Origin: JAGQTE01 sp964648005
GTDB taxonomy: Bacteria; Actinomycetota; Acidimicrobiia; Acidimicrobiales; Acidimicrobilacustridaceae
Length of the DNA stretch: 35,316 nt
Direction: 5' to 3'
NCBI GenBank assembly: GCA_964648005.1
Contig: CAZYKR010000009.1
Location: 1-35,316 of the forward strand
Shown: in pieces, positions 21,926 to 28,614 of the stretch
Layout: every line of letters begins with the position of its first letter
How positions within the stretch are numbered: the first letter of the stretch is position 1
Notes under the pieces: model-generated
Databases searched by the model: none
Seen by the model: only the letters and a program-made list of their open reading frames with translations
Told to the model about the DNA's origin: nothing
Translations under genes and position numbers: made by a program

Positions 21926-22909
21926 TCAGGCGGCGCTGGCCGACGACAGGGCCAGGTGCGCGCAGGCGTCGCGCAGCTCGGATCGCCACAGGTCGAACAG
22001 GGCGTCCTGATCGGGTCCGATCTGGTGGAGATAGATGTGGTCGTAGCCGGCGTCGACGTACTGCTCCACCGCGGCGACGATGTCGTCGGCATCAGGACCG
22101 TGTGGGATCGACGACACGGCAGCCTCCTCGTCGACGAGCTCGGCCGCCTGCTCGACGTGCGTCCACGTCGACAGCTCCTGCGCCAGCTGGCCGGGCAAGG
22201 CGCTGTTCGGCCACACCTCGTGCACCGTACGTCGGGCGGCAGCCCGGTCCGGCGCAACGCAGACGTGCACCTGGGCGTAGGTCGGCCCGCTACCGCCGGC
22301 CCTGCGCCAGCGGTGCAGCACGTCGGCATCGGGAGCATGCCCCCAGTAGCCGTCGCCGATCTCACCGGCGAGCTCCACCGACGCGTCGCCAAAGCCCGAC
22401 ACCACGATGGGCGGCGGCGGGTCCGGAGGATCGAAGAGTCGAGCGTTCGCCACCTCGTAGAAGTCGCCCCGGTGGTCGACGGTCTCGCCCGACCAGAGCC
22501 GCCGGATCACCGTCACCGCCTCGGTGAGCATCGCCAGGCGGGTCTCGATCGGGGGCCAGCGATGACCGAGGACGTGCTCGTTGAGCGCCTCGCCGGTGCC
22601 GACACCGAAGCTGAACCGCCCGTCGCACAGCAGCGACGTCGTGGCCGTCGCCTGCGCCACGATCGCCGGGTGGATCCGCACGATCGGACAGGTCACGCCG
22701 ACGGCGAGGTCGATCTCGTCGGTCGCGCCCGCCACGGCTCCGAGCACCGACCACACGAACGGGCTGTGGCCCTGGCTCGTCGTCCAGGGGTGGAAGTGGT
22801 CCGAGATCGACACGAAGTCGAACCCGGCCTCTTCGGCGCGCGCCGCCGCCCCGACCAGGGCCCGCGGGCCGTGCTCCTCGCTCGAGAGGGTGTAGCCGAA
22901 CGACACCAT
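21926..22909 (-). CDS. LLM-class F420-dependent oxidoreductase (G6PDH-related family)
   Basis: A 327-residue TIM-barrel protein of the luciferase-like monooxygenase class. ISDHFHPWTTSQGHSPFVWSVLGAVA near residues 35-60 and TCPIVRIHPAIVAQATATTSLL near 73-94 are the signatures of the F420-dependent glucose-6-phosphate dehydrogenase-like family (TIGR03557-type). FGVGTGEALNEHVLG and IVVSGFGDASVELAGEIGDGYW follow the same pattern. It should bind reduced deazaflavin F420; the substrate is unknown, as most members are not true FGD enzymes. ATG 22909 has GAGGAGG that overlaps the previous stop region, so it is coupled to the Rho_N gene. Together they share the stress-type promoter at 23244-23269. Confidence 0.88.
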   Translation of the reverse strand: MVSFGYTLSSEEHGPRALVGAAARAEEAGFDFVSISDHFHPWTTSQGHSPFVWSVLGAVAGATDEIDLAVGVTCPIVRIHPAIVAQATATTSLLCDGRFSFGVGTGEALNEHVLGHRWPPIETRLAMLTEAVTVIRRLWSGETVDHRGDFYEVANARLFDPPDPPPPIVVSGFGDASVELAGEIGDGYWGHAPDADVLHRWRRAGGSGPTYAQVHVCVAPDRAAARRTVHEVWPNSALPGQLAQELSTWTHVEQAAELVDEEAAVSSIPHGPDADDIVAAVEQYVDAGYDHIYLHQIGPDQDALFDLWRSELRDACAHLALSSASAA

Positions 22910-22918
22910 GACGCCTCC

Positions 22919-23188
22919 TCAGTGGTTGCGCAGCGCGTCGATGAGCTCGGCCTTGTTCATCGAGGACCTGCCGGAGATGTCGAGCTCGGCAGCCCGGTCG
23001 CGCAGCTCGGCGACCGTACGGTCCTCGTAGTTCTCAGCCTCACCGCCCCGGCGGCCGACGGTGTCGCGCCCCTCGTCGGCCGAGGCGTTGGCGATGCGTG
23101 CCGCCTTGTTCTTCGACATCCCCTCATCCCGCAGCGCGTCGTACTGCTCGGGGTCCTTGATCGACGGTCCGTTTTCGCTGCCCGGCAT
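22919..23188 (-). CDS. Small stress-type protein with a Rho N-terminal-like (SAP-like) domain
   Basis: An 89-residue protein. The N-terminal part (DPEQYDALRDEGMSKNKAARIAN) resembles the DUF7218 group. The C-terminal part (YEDRTVAELRDRAAELDISGRSSMNKAELIDALR) is a Rho termination factor N-terminal / SAP-like helix-extended-helix, commonly found in small nucleic-acid-binding stress proteins. ATG 23188 has a strong GAGGAGG site. The stop lies 9 bases before the F420 oxidoreductase start. The candidate stress promoter upstream suggests induction with the regulon; binding to nucleic acid is inferred from the fold. Confidence 0.8.
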   Translation of the reverse strand: MPGSENGPSIKDPEQYDALRDEGMSKNKAARIANASADEGRDTVGRRGGEAENYEDRTVAELRDRAAELDISGRSSMNKAELIDALRNH

Positions 23189-23243
23189 GGCACTCCTCCT
23201 CGACCAGGCCGACGCGCCGTTCGCGTCGACGATGTGTCGCGCC

Positions 23244-23269
23244 GTACCCCGTGCCAACCCCCGGCAGAC
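23244..23269 (-). promoter_or_regulatory. Stress-sigma-type promoter for the Rho_N / F420 operon
   Basis: Minus strand: GTCT (23269-23266), 16-base spacer, GGGTAC (23249-23244), the same as the csbD-like promoter on the other strand. Confidence 0.6.
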
Positions 23270-23271
23270 GG

Positions 23272-23287
23272 GACCGCTCGAGCGGTC
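23272..23287. promoter_or_regulatory. Perfect 16-bp palindrome between divergent promoters
   Basis: GACCGCTCGAGCGGTC sits between the -35-like blocks of the minus-strand Rho_N operon and the plus-strand CBS gene. It could be an operator that touches both. Confidence 0.45.
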
Positions 23288-23310
23288 TGTCCGGCGCGTC
23301 GCTGGGGAAG
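23285..23310 (+). promoter_or_regulatory. Stress-sigma-type promoter candidate for the CBS gene
   Basis: GTCT at 23285-23288, 16-base spacer, GGGAAG at 23305-23310. The -10 is a variant of GGGWAW. The -35 overlaps the palindrome at 23272-23287. Confidence 0.4.
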
Positions 23311-23346
23311 GGCCCCGCAGCCCCGGCCGACGGAACGGAGACGACC

Positions 23347-23772
23347 ATGACCACGACGATCCAAGAGCTGATGACAACCGAGCTGTGCGCGCTCAGCACC
23401 CAGGCGACCCTCGCCGAGGCGGCCGGAACGATGCGCGATCGCCACGTCGGCGACGTGTTGTTGATCGACGACGCTGGCGAGCTGCGCGGCATCGTCACTG
23501 ATCGCGACATCACCGTGCGCGCCGTCGCCGACGGATGCGACCCCAACGCCACCCACCTCGATGACATCTGCACCGACGGCATCGTGACGGTGGCGGCCGA
23601 CGATCCCGTCGACGCCGCCGTGCGCTCGATGCGGGCGCACGCCGTGCGGCGCCTGCCGGTGGTCGACGGGGACGGAACGCCTGTCGGCATGATCAGCATC
23701 GGCGACCTGGCCCGGGCCGAGGACCCCGAATCGGCGCTCGCCGACATCAGCGCCACGCCGCCCAACACCTGA
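23347..23772 (+). CDS. Two-CBS-domain protein
   Basis: A 141-residue protein made of a tandem pair of CBS motifs (a Bateman module). CBS1 spans about residues 6-62 (MTTELCALSTQATLAEAAGTM ... GIVTDRDITVRAVA). CBS2 spans about 75-130 (IVTVAADDPVDAAVRSM ... RRLPVVDGDGTPVGMISIGDLAR). The D-R-D and S-I-G-D-L-A segments are the usual nucleotide-contacting ends, so binding of an adenine nucleotide is likely. No effector domain is attached. ATG 23347 follows GGAG. Stand-alone CBS proteins like this are frequent members of actinobacterial stress regulons. Confidence 0.9.
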   Translation: MTTTIQELMTTELCALSTQATLAEAAGTMRDRHVGDVLLIDDAGELRGIVTDRDITVRAVADGCDPNATHLDDICTDGIVTVAADDPVDAAVRSMRAHAVRRLPVVDGDGTPVGMISIGDLARAEDPESALADISATPPNT

Positions 23773-23862
23773 CCGCCGGCCGAACGGTCACCCTCGACCG
23801 ACCGATCGATCGCTGGCCTCGCCGGCCGACGTCGACCGGACGGGTCGCTCGTCGCAGCTCGC

Positions 23863-24408
23863 CTACTGCTCGAGCGGCCCGTCCGGCGGCGACCAGTGGA
23901 AGACCTCGACGGCGCCGCAGCGCACGAGGGCTCGGTCCGCTTCGGACCGCCAGCGGTCGTCGACCGCCACGTCCACGACCGCCTCGGGGGCGGTCACCGG
24001 TGCAGCCTCGCCCTCCTGCTCGGATCGCCACGGCGCGCCCATCAGGATGCCGAAGGTGGTCAGCGCCATGCCGCCGGCGGCCGTCGACGCCACCACGACG
24101 GCGAAGCGCGACACGCCGCCGACCGGGACGAGGAGCCCGACGGCGAGCCCCAGGGCGCAGCCCACGAGCAACGAAGGAATGCCCCACAGCACGGTGCCGC
24201 GCAACTGGGCGCCGGTGACGACGCCGACCGAGATCGCCGCCGCGCTCTGATCCATCTCGGCCTCCTGGCCGGCCTGCAGCGCGTCGCGCGCGTCTCGGGG
24301 ATCTCCGGCGCGCACGTCGGCCTCGGGCACCGCTTCGGTGACCGCTGCCGCGGCACGATGGGCCTCGTCGAGGTCGTGGAAGGTGGCGAGCACGCGTACC
24401 TGGGACAT
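23863..24408 (-). CDS. Two-helix membrane protein with a general-stress-protein-like N-terminus
   Basis: A 181-residue protein. Residues 1-30 (MSQVRVLATFHDLDEAHRAA) resemble the fold that opens general stress protein 17M-like proteins. Two membrane helices follow at about 73-96 (LWGIPSLLVGCALGLAVGLL) and 103-125 (FAVVVASTAAGGMALTTFGIL). The C-terminal 50 residues are soluble and acidic, ending RCGAVEVFHWSPPDG. ATG 24408 has GGGAGG upstream. The gene lies 100 bases beyond the sigma-factor stop on the same strand, with a GGGTAC element (24465-24470) between that has only a poor -35 block. It converges with the CBS gene. Confidence 0.7.
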   Translation of the reverse strand: MSQVRVLATFHDLDEAHRAAAAVTEAVPEADVRAGDPRDARDALQAGQEAEMDQSAAAISVGVVTGAQLRGTVLWGIPSLLVGCALGLAVGLLVPVGGVSRFAVVVASTAAGGMALTTFGILMGAPWRSEQEGEAAPVTAPEAVVDVAVDDRWRSEADRALVRCGAVEVFHWSPPDGPLEQ

Positions 24409-24509
24409 GGGAGCCTCCCGCAGAGCAGGCGACCGAACGAGCGGCCGCACGGACATGAGCATCCGTACCCGGGACGACGAGGTCCATGTCGCCCGCCGGC
24501 CGAGCGGGC

Positions 24510-25259
24510 TCAGGGATCGAGCTGCCGGCGGAGATCCTCCAGTGCTCGACGGAGCACACGCGACAGGTACGACTGGCTCACCCCGACCTCGGCTGCGATC
24601 TCGGGCTGGGTCATCCCGACGAAGAACCGCAGGTGGATGATCGTCCGGTCACGCTCGGACAGCTCGGCCATGGCCTCGGCGAGCAGCACGCGCAGCTCGG
24701 TGCGGTCGAATCCCGGATCGCGGCTCTCGAGGCGCTCGCCGAGTTGCGGCGCGGACCGATCGGCCGAGGGCGGCGGGGCGTCGAGGCTCTCGGAGCGATA
24801 GGCGCTGCCCGCCTCGAGCGCTTCGAGTACGTCATCGGCGGACGTGCCCATGCGTCGAGCCAGCTCGTCCACGGTCGGTCGACGCCCGAGCTCGTGCTGG
24901 AGCTCCTCGTCGACGCTGCGGAGCTGCAGGTGCAGCTCCTGGAATCGCCGCGGCGGCCGCACCGACCAGGTGCGGTCGCGGAAGTAGCGCTTGAGGTCAC
25001 CGTCGATGGTGCGGTTGGCGAAGGTGGAGAAGCTGGCCCCGTTGTCGGGATCGAACCGCTCGACGGCGCGCACGATGCCCATCAGGGCGATCTGTCGCAG
25101 ATCGTCCTCGGCAACGGAGCGACCGCGGTAGCGACGGACGTAGAAGTCGGCCAGGCCGAGATGGCGCTCCACCAAGCGGTTGCGCACGGAGCGGTCGCCG
25201 GTGCGCCGATAGTCCCGGAACAGCTCGTCGTCGGGCGCCTCCGGCGCGCACCGACTCAT
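24510..25259 (-). CDS. SigB/SigF/SigG-type alternative RNA polymerase sigma factor
   Basis: A 249-residue group 3 sigma factor without region 1. Region 2 (about residues 30-100) includes the core-binding DDLRQIALMGIVRAVERFDP and the -10 recognition helix FSTFANRTIDGDLKRYFRD. Region 3 spans about 105-150 (ELGRRPTVDELARRMG). Region 4 (about 195-245) has the -35 recognition helix-turn-helix MTQPEIAAEVGVSQSYLSRVLRRALEDLR. The ATG overlaps the stop of the anti-sigma gene (ATGA), the standard rsbW-sigF order. It should direct stress transcription when the anti-sigma factor is titrated. The shared promoter motif in this window resembles the known targets of this family, including one upstream of its own operon. 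Confidence 0.92.
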   Translation of the reverse strand: MSRCAPEAPDDELFRDYRRTGDRSVRNRLVERHLGLADFYVRRYRGRSVAEDDLRQIALMGIVRAVERFDPDNGASFSTFANRTIDGDLKRYFRDRTWSVRPPRRFQELHLQLRSVDEELQHELGRRPTVDELARRMGTSADDVLEALEAGSAYRSESLDAPPPSADRSAPQLGERLESRDPGFDRTELRVLLAEAMAELSERDRTIIHLRFFVGMTQPEIAAEVGVSQSYLSRVLRRALEDLRRQLDP

Positions 25260-25657
25260 GAGGGACCCGAGCGCAACGCCCGGGTGAGCTCGATCGTGTG
25301 CCGGCCGTCGACGGTGCGCACCTGGAGGTCGTCGCTGAGGATCACGAGCAGCTCGCGCGCGATGGGGTCGATGTCGAGCTCGCCGGCCGTGGTGGTGGCG
25401 GCGCTGGCGCGCACGTGCAGCGTGCGGCCCGAGGTGGACAGCTCCACGTCGATGCCGCCCTCGAGGTGATCGGCGAGCAGCGCCGAGCCCAGCTCGTCGA
25501 CGGCGACCCGGACCTCGTCGATCTCGTCGACCGGGAAGCCGAGGTCGGCCGCCAGGCTCGACGCCACCAGGCGCAGCAAGCGCAGGTAGCGCGAATCGGC
25601 CGGCACGCTCATGCGCACCGGCTCCGTCTGCCTCTGGTTCTCGTCACGCTGCCGCAC
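25256..25657 (-). CDS. RsbW-like anti-sigma factor (HATPase_c_2)
   Basis: A 133-residue protein with an anti-sigma-type HATPase fold. The opening VPADSRYLRLLRLVASSLAADLGFPVDEIDEVRVAVDEL is typical of actinobacterial SigF partners: the helix carrying DELGSALLADH occupies the N-box position, though the classic asparagine is replaced, so kinase activity is less certain than binding. The G-box glycines are also weak. GTG 25657 has GGAGGG; the ATG at 25612 with GGAG is a good alternative and would remove 15 residues. The stop overlaps the sigma-factor start. The interlocked promoter at 25688-25713 implies autoregulation. Confidence 0.85.
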   Translation of the reverse strand: MRQRDENQRQTEPVRMSVPADSRYLRLLRLVASSLAADLGFPVDEIDEVRVAVDELGSALLADHLEGGIDVELSTSGRTLHVRASAATTTAGELDIDPIARELLVILSDDLQVRTVDGRHTIELTRALRSGPS

Positions 25658-25684
25658 CGTTGCCGCCCTCCGTCTCCGATCGGC

Positions 25685-25711
25685 GTTCTACCCACACAGC
25701 GTGCCGGGTAG
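25685..25711 (+). promoter_or_regulatory. Stress-sigma-type promoter for dps
   Basis: GTTC at 25685-25688, 17-base spacer, GGGTAG at 25706-25711, then exactly 9 bases to the dps ATG. No ribosome site is present, so the transcript is probably leaderless. Confidence 0.7.
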
Positions 25712-25713
25712 AC
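25688..25713 (-). promoter_or_regulatory. Stress-sigma-type promoter for the anti-sigma/sigma operon, interlocked with the dps promoter
   Basis: Minus strand: GTCT (25713-25710), 16-base spacer, GGGTAG (25693-25688). Each promoter's -35 block overlaps or abuts the other's -10 block, so two polymerases cannot occupy both at once. Confidence 0.65.
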
Positions 25714-25720
25714 CCCGCGC

Positions 25721-26356
25721 ATGACAGCCACACACCACCGCTCCGCCGTGCCCGGTCTCGATGACGACGACGTCGCCCGTCTCAGCGAGGAGCTCCAGGG
25801 CCGATTGGCGTCGCTGCTCGACCTGCAGCTGACCCTCAAGCACGTGCACTGGAACGTGGCCGGACCGACCTTCATCGCCGTGCACGAGATGCTCGATCCC
25901 CAGGTGATGGCCGTGCGGTCGATGACCGATGCCGTAGCCGAGCGGATCGCCACGGTCGGCGGCGAGCCGCGCGGCACGACCGCCGACATCGCCCGGCGGG
26001 TCGACCACGACTACGCGCTGGGTCAGGCAGACGCCGGGGCCCACCTGACAGCCCTGGCCGCCGTGCTGCACCGGGTCGTCGCCGAGCACCGCACCAGTCT
26101 GGGGCTCGTCGACGACATCGATCCGGTCAGCGCCGACCTGCTCATCGGTCAGATCCGCGAGCTCGAGCTGTTCAGCTGGTTCGTCCGATCCCACCTGGAG
26201 CATCCAATCCCGCACTTCGGCCGTGCCGACGATCCGCCCACGCCCGAGGAGGCGGCCCGCGCCGAGGATCTGTCCGTGCCCGACGGCGTGGCCGAGGCGT
26301 ACCAGCACATGGCCGAGGTCGGTGCCAACGTCCGCGGCGAGGGCGCCGTCGACTGA
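25721..26356 (+). CDS. dps: Dps-family DNA-binding ferritin-like protein
   Basis: A 211-residue four-helix ferritin-like protein. The ferroxidase signature of Dps is clear: LKHVHWNVAGPTFIAVHEMLD (residues about 39-59), with His43, His55, Glu56 and Asp59 as expected ligands, shared across the dimer interface. RIATVGGEPRGT and the final helix ELELFSWFVRSHLEH fit the family. Dps proteins form 12-mers that oxidise and store iron and shield DNA during stress. The C-terminal tail of about 35 residues is acidic and unusual in length. The ATG at 25721 is 9 bases after the -10 block. Dps is a classic general stress target and its promoter interlocks with that of the sigma operon. Confidence 0.93.
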   Translation: MTATHHRSAVPGLDDDDVARLSEELQGRLASLLDLQLTLKHVHWNVAGPTFIAVHEMLDPQVMAVRSMTDAVAERIATVGGEPRGTTADIARRVDHDYALGQADAGAHLTALAAVLHRVVAEHRTSLGLVDDIDPVSADLLIGQIRELELFSWFVRSHLEHPIPHFGRADDPPTPEEAARAEDLSVPDGVAEAYQHMAEVGANVRGEGAVD

Positions 26357-26370
26357 CCGGTGCCCGCCGG

Positions 26371-27066
26371 CTAACGGCCGCGTGGGTCGGCGGCCTCGCA
26401 CCGTCGAGCGAGCAGCAGGGCACCGCCACCGTCCACCGTGCGGATGGCGTCCGGCACCAGGCCGGTGGGGAGTAGCTGGGAGACGGCGACCGCCTGCGCG
26501 TGGTCGAGGGATTGCACGACCACCGCACCGCCGGGCGCCAGGACCACGGCGAGCACGTCGACGACCGAGCGCGCCAGCTCCAGACCGTCGGCGCCCCCGT
26601 CGACTGCGCCGACAGGATCTCGACGATGGCGAGCAACCTCGCCGGTCGGCAGGTACGGCGGGTCGGCGATGGCTACCCCATAGCGGACCGGCTCGTCGGC
26701 CAGGTTCGCCAGATCGATGCACCGCACGGTCACCCGGTCGGCCACCCCGGCGGCGGCGGCGTTGCGACGTGCCCACCGGCAGGCACTCGCCGACACGTCG
26801 ACCTGCACCAAGGGGCGACCGGAGCGCACCGCGGCGACGAGACCGATGTGCCCGGCGCCGCAGCACAGCTCGAGCATCGGACCGGGCGGTGCCGTCGCCA
26901 GCAGCTCCAGGGCCGCCAGGCTCTGCGACAGCGTCCAACCACGGGGCTCGAGCACCGTCTCGTCGTAGGCGATGTCCAGGCCACCGAAGCGCGTGCGGTA
27001 GGCCGGCGGATCGAGCCCGTCGAGCGTCCCTTCCCTGCCGTCGGGACGGTACGGGTCACGCGCCAC
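26371..27066 (-). CDS. Class I SAM-dependent methyltransferase, HemK/PrmC-like
   Basis: A 231-residue methyltransferase. SAM-binding motif I is LELCCGAGHIGLVAAV (residues about 67-82). The acidic motif II is VQVDVSASACRWARRNAA. The catalytic motif IV reads ADPPYLP, an NPPY-type sequence with Asp in place of Asn, as found in PrmC/HemK-like and rRNA guanine or glutamine methyltransferases. The GTG at 27066 has GGGAG upstream and overlaps the end of the preceding DUF6328 gene by 11 bases. It is the last gene of a minus-strand operon starting at 28452. The substrate is unknown; the Asn-to-Asp change argues against a standard PrmC. Confidence 0.8.
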   Translation of the reverse strand: MARDPYRPDGREGTLDGLDPPAYRTRFGGLDIAYDETVLEPRGWTLSQSLAALELLATAPPGPMLELCCGAGHIGLVAAVRSGRPLVQVDVSASACRWARRNAAAAGVADRVTVRCIDLANLADEPVRYGVAIADPPYLPTGEVARHRRDPVGAVDGGADGLELARSVVDVLAVVLAPGGAVVVQSLDHAQAVAVSQLLPTGLVPDAIRTVDGGGALLLARRCEAADPRGR

Positions 27067-27607
27067 CGGACGCTCCCGTGTCCGTGCGGCGATCGGCCGC
27101 CCGGGTGCGCAACGGGACGAAGACCCAGGCACCGACCATCGACGCGGCGGCGACGGCGGAGATCCATCCGGCGACCGCTCCCCCGAAGACGAGACCCGCC
27201 ACCACCGCCACCCCGCCGAGCAACGCGATCGCCAGCAGGACCAGCCCCACGCGAGCCATGAGAATCGCCTGTCGCAGGCGAACCGAGCGCTGGCGGCGGT
27301 CGCCGAACCGGTGGGCGGCGATCGGGGCCAGGAAGGCCACGACCGCCAGCACCGTGGCCACCATGGCGACCCCGAACACGAACCGGTCACGGTCGTCGAG
27401 GTCCCCGAACTGGCGGGTGAACGGCACGGTGAGCAGGAACGCCATCATCACCTGGGTGCCCGGCAACAGCACCCGCAGCTCCTGCATGAGCATCTCGTAG
27501 CGCCGGCGCAGCTCGTCACGGTCCCTTACATCATCGAGGCGGTCCGGCGGAAGCGCCGCCACATCTCCCTCGTCATCCGACACCGGCCTCGGCGCCATGT
27601 GCGTCAC
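27056..27607 (-). CDS. DUF6328 family membrane protein
   Basis: A 183-residue membrane protein. An N-terminal cytoplasmic helix (RDELRRRYEMLMQELRVLLPGTQVMMAFLLTVPF) matches DUF6328, followed by four membrane helices at about residues 45-60, 75-95, 118-138 and 142-160, and a short basic tail. The family is frequent in actinobacteria and has no known function. The GTG at 27607 gives a GTGA overlap with the previous stop, the pattern used by most operons here, and GGAG lies eight bases upstream. An ATG nine bases downstream (27598) is the alternative. Confidence 0.8.
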   Translation of the reverse strand: MTHMAPRPVSDDEGDVAALPPDRLDDVRDRDELRRRYEMLMQELRVLLPGTQVMMAFLLTVPFTRQFGDLDDRDRFVFGVAMVATVLAVVAFLAPIAAHRFGDRRQRSVRLRQAILMARVGLVLLAIALLGGVAVVAGLVFGGAVAGWISAVAAASMVGAWVFVPLRTRAADRRTDTGASGGA

Positions 27608-28452
27608 GGGCCCGACTCCGCCAGCTCGGCCCAGACCACCTTGCCGCCGGGCAGGGTCGAGATGCCCCACACGTCAGCGAGCGCCGACACGATCGTGAGC
27701 CCCCGCCCGCCGGGCTGGTACTCATCGGGCGCCAGGAGCTCCGGAACGCCGGCGCCGGCGTCCCACACCTCGAGGCGCACCACGTGCGCGCCCCGGACCA
27801 GGCGTACCGAGGCACGCCCGTCGGTGTGGAACACGGCATTGGTGACGAGCTCGCTGACGATCAGCGCAGCGTCATCGGCGAGCTCGGCGAGCTGCCAACG
27901 TTGGAGATGGGCCCGAGCGAAGCGTCGGGCGATGGCCGGACCCCCGCGACGGGCCGCGACGGACATGCTCGCCGTCGGATCGTGCGCCTCCATCGACGGG
28001 TCGGCCGAGCGGATCGAGCGACCGATGGCGCCGGCGAGCAGCTCCGTACCGTCGCCCCCCGCCACGGGCCGCGCGCCCCGCGCGCCTCCGGCCGACGCGC
28101 GACGGGCCGGTGTCACGCACACGACGACGCGGGTCAACGGGGCCAACACCCGGATCCGGGTGACGATGCCACGACCGGCGAGGTCCGACAACGGGAGGCT
28201 CAACACGACCGTCGCCGGATGCTCGCGCGCCACCGCATGCACGCCCGCCCGCACGTCGGCAACCAGCTCGACGGCGTAGTCGACCAGCTCACCGGCGACG
28301 CACACACGCAGACGTGCGTCGGGAGCGATGACCAGGACGCGTCGCGATCGCAGCCCCGGGCGCGCTCGGCGCGTACCAGGGCGCTCGTCGCCTCCTCGCC
28401 GATCAGCAGCCATCTCGTGCTCATCCACATCCGGAACTGCCACGCCGGGCAT
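27604..28452 (-). CDS. HATPase-domain regulator with a degenerate receiver-like N-terminal domain
   Basis: About 282 residues. A receiver-like domain at about 35-120 (RVLVIAPDARLRVCVAGELV ... TVVLSLPLSDLAGRG) lacks a clear phospho-acceptor. The C-terminal HATPase_c_2 domain has ELVTNAVFHT (N-box), EVWDAGAGVPEL and GGRGLTIV, and the same closing GGKVVWAEL as the 15760 gene. The two are paralogs in layout. The start is uncertain: ATG 28452 is chosen because a stress-type promoter (28486-28512) would start RNA near 28477, which excludes the GTG at 28485. It may phosphorylate one of the STAS proteins. Its stop overlaps the DUF6328 start. Confidence 0.78.
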   Translation of the reverse strand: MPGVAVPDVDEHEMAADRRGGDERPGTRRARPGLRSRRVLVIAPDARLRVCVAGELVDYAVELVADVRAGVHAVAREHPATVVLSLPLSDLAGRGIVTRIRVLAPLTRVVVCVTPARRASAGGARGARPVAGGDGTELLAGAIGRSIRSADPSMEAHDPTASMSVAARRGGPAIARRFARAHLQRWQLAELADDAALIVSELVTNAVFHTDGRASVRLVRGAHVVRLEVWDAGAGVPELLAPDEYQPGGRGLTIVSALADVWGISTLPGGKVVWAELAESGP

Positions 28453-28485
28453 GCCTCCGTCGCTCGACACCGTGTGGGCCGGCAC

Positions 28486-28512
28486 CTACCCCTCGTACGC
28501 CGCGGCCAGCAC
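28486..28512 (-). promoter_or_regulatory. Stress-sigma-type promoter candidate for the HATPase regulator operon
   Basis: Minus strand: GTGCT (28512-28508), 16-base spacer, GGGTAG (28491-28486). One base differs from the GTTCT block of the dps promoter. Confidence 0.45.
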
Positions 28513-28578
28513 CTGCGGATCGCCGAGGTGCTCGCTCGCATCGGCGCGTCGAGCGAGACAGGCGCCACAGCGCTCGAG

Positions 28579-28605
28579 GTTCCGCCAGCCCCCACCGACG
28601 GGTAC
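28579..28605 (+). promoter_or_regulatory. Stress-sigma-type promoter for the iron-redox gene
   Basis: GTTC at 28579-28582, 17-base spacer, GGGTAC at 28600-28605, then exactly 9 bases to GTG 28615, copying the dps geometry. Confidence 0.6.
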
Positions 28606-28614
28606 GGGAGCATC

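Noticed and set aside
24465..24490. GGGTAC element before the 23863-24408 gene as a full stress promoter
   Set aside because: The -10 block fits but the -35 position reads GACA rather than GT(T)CT, so it is not counted among the promoters.
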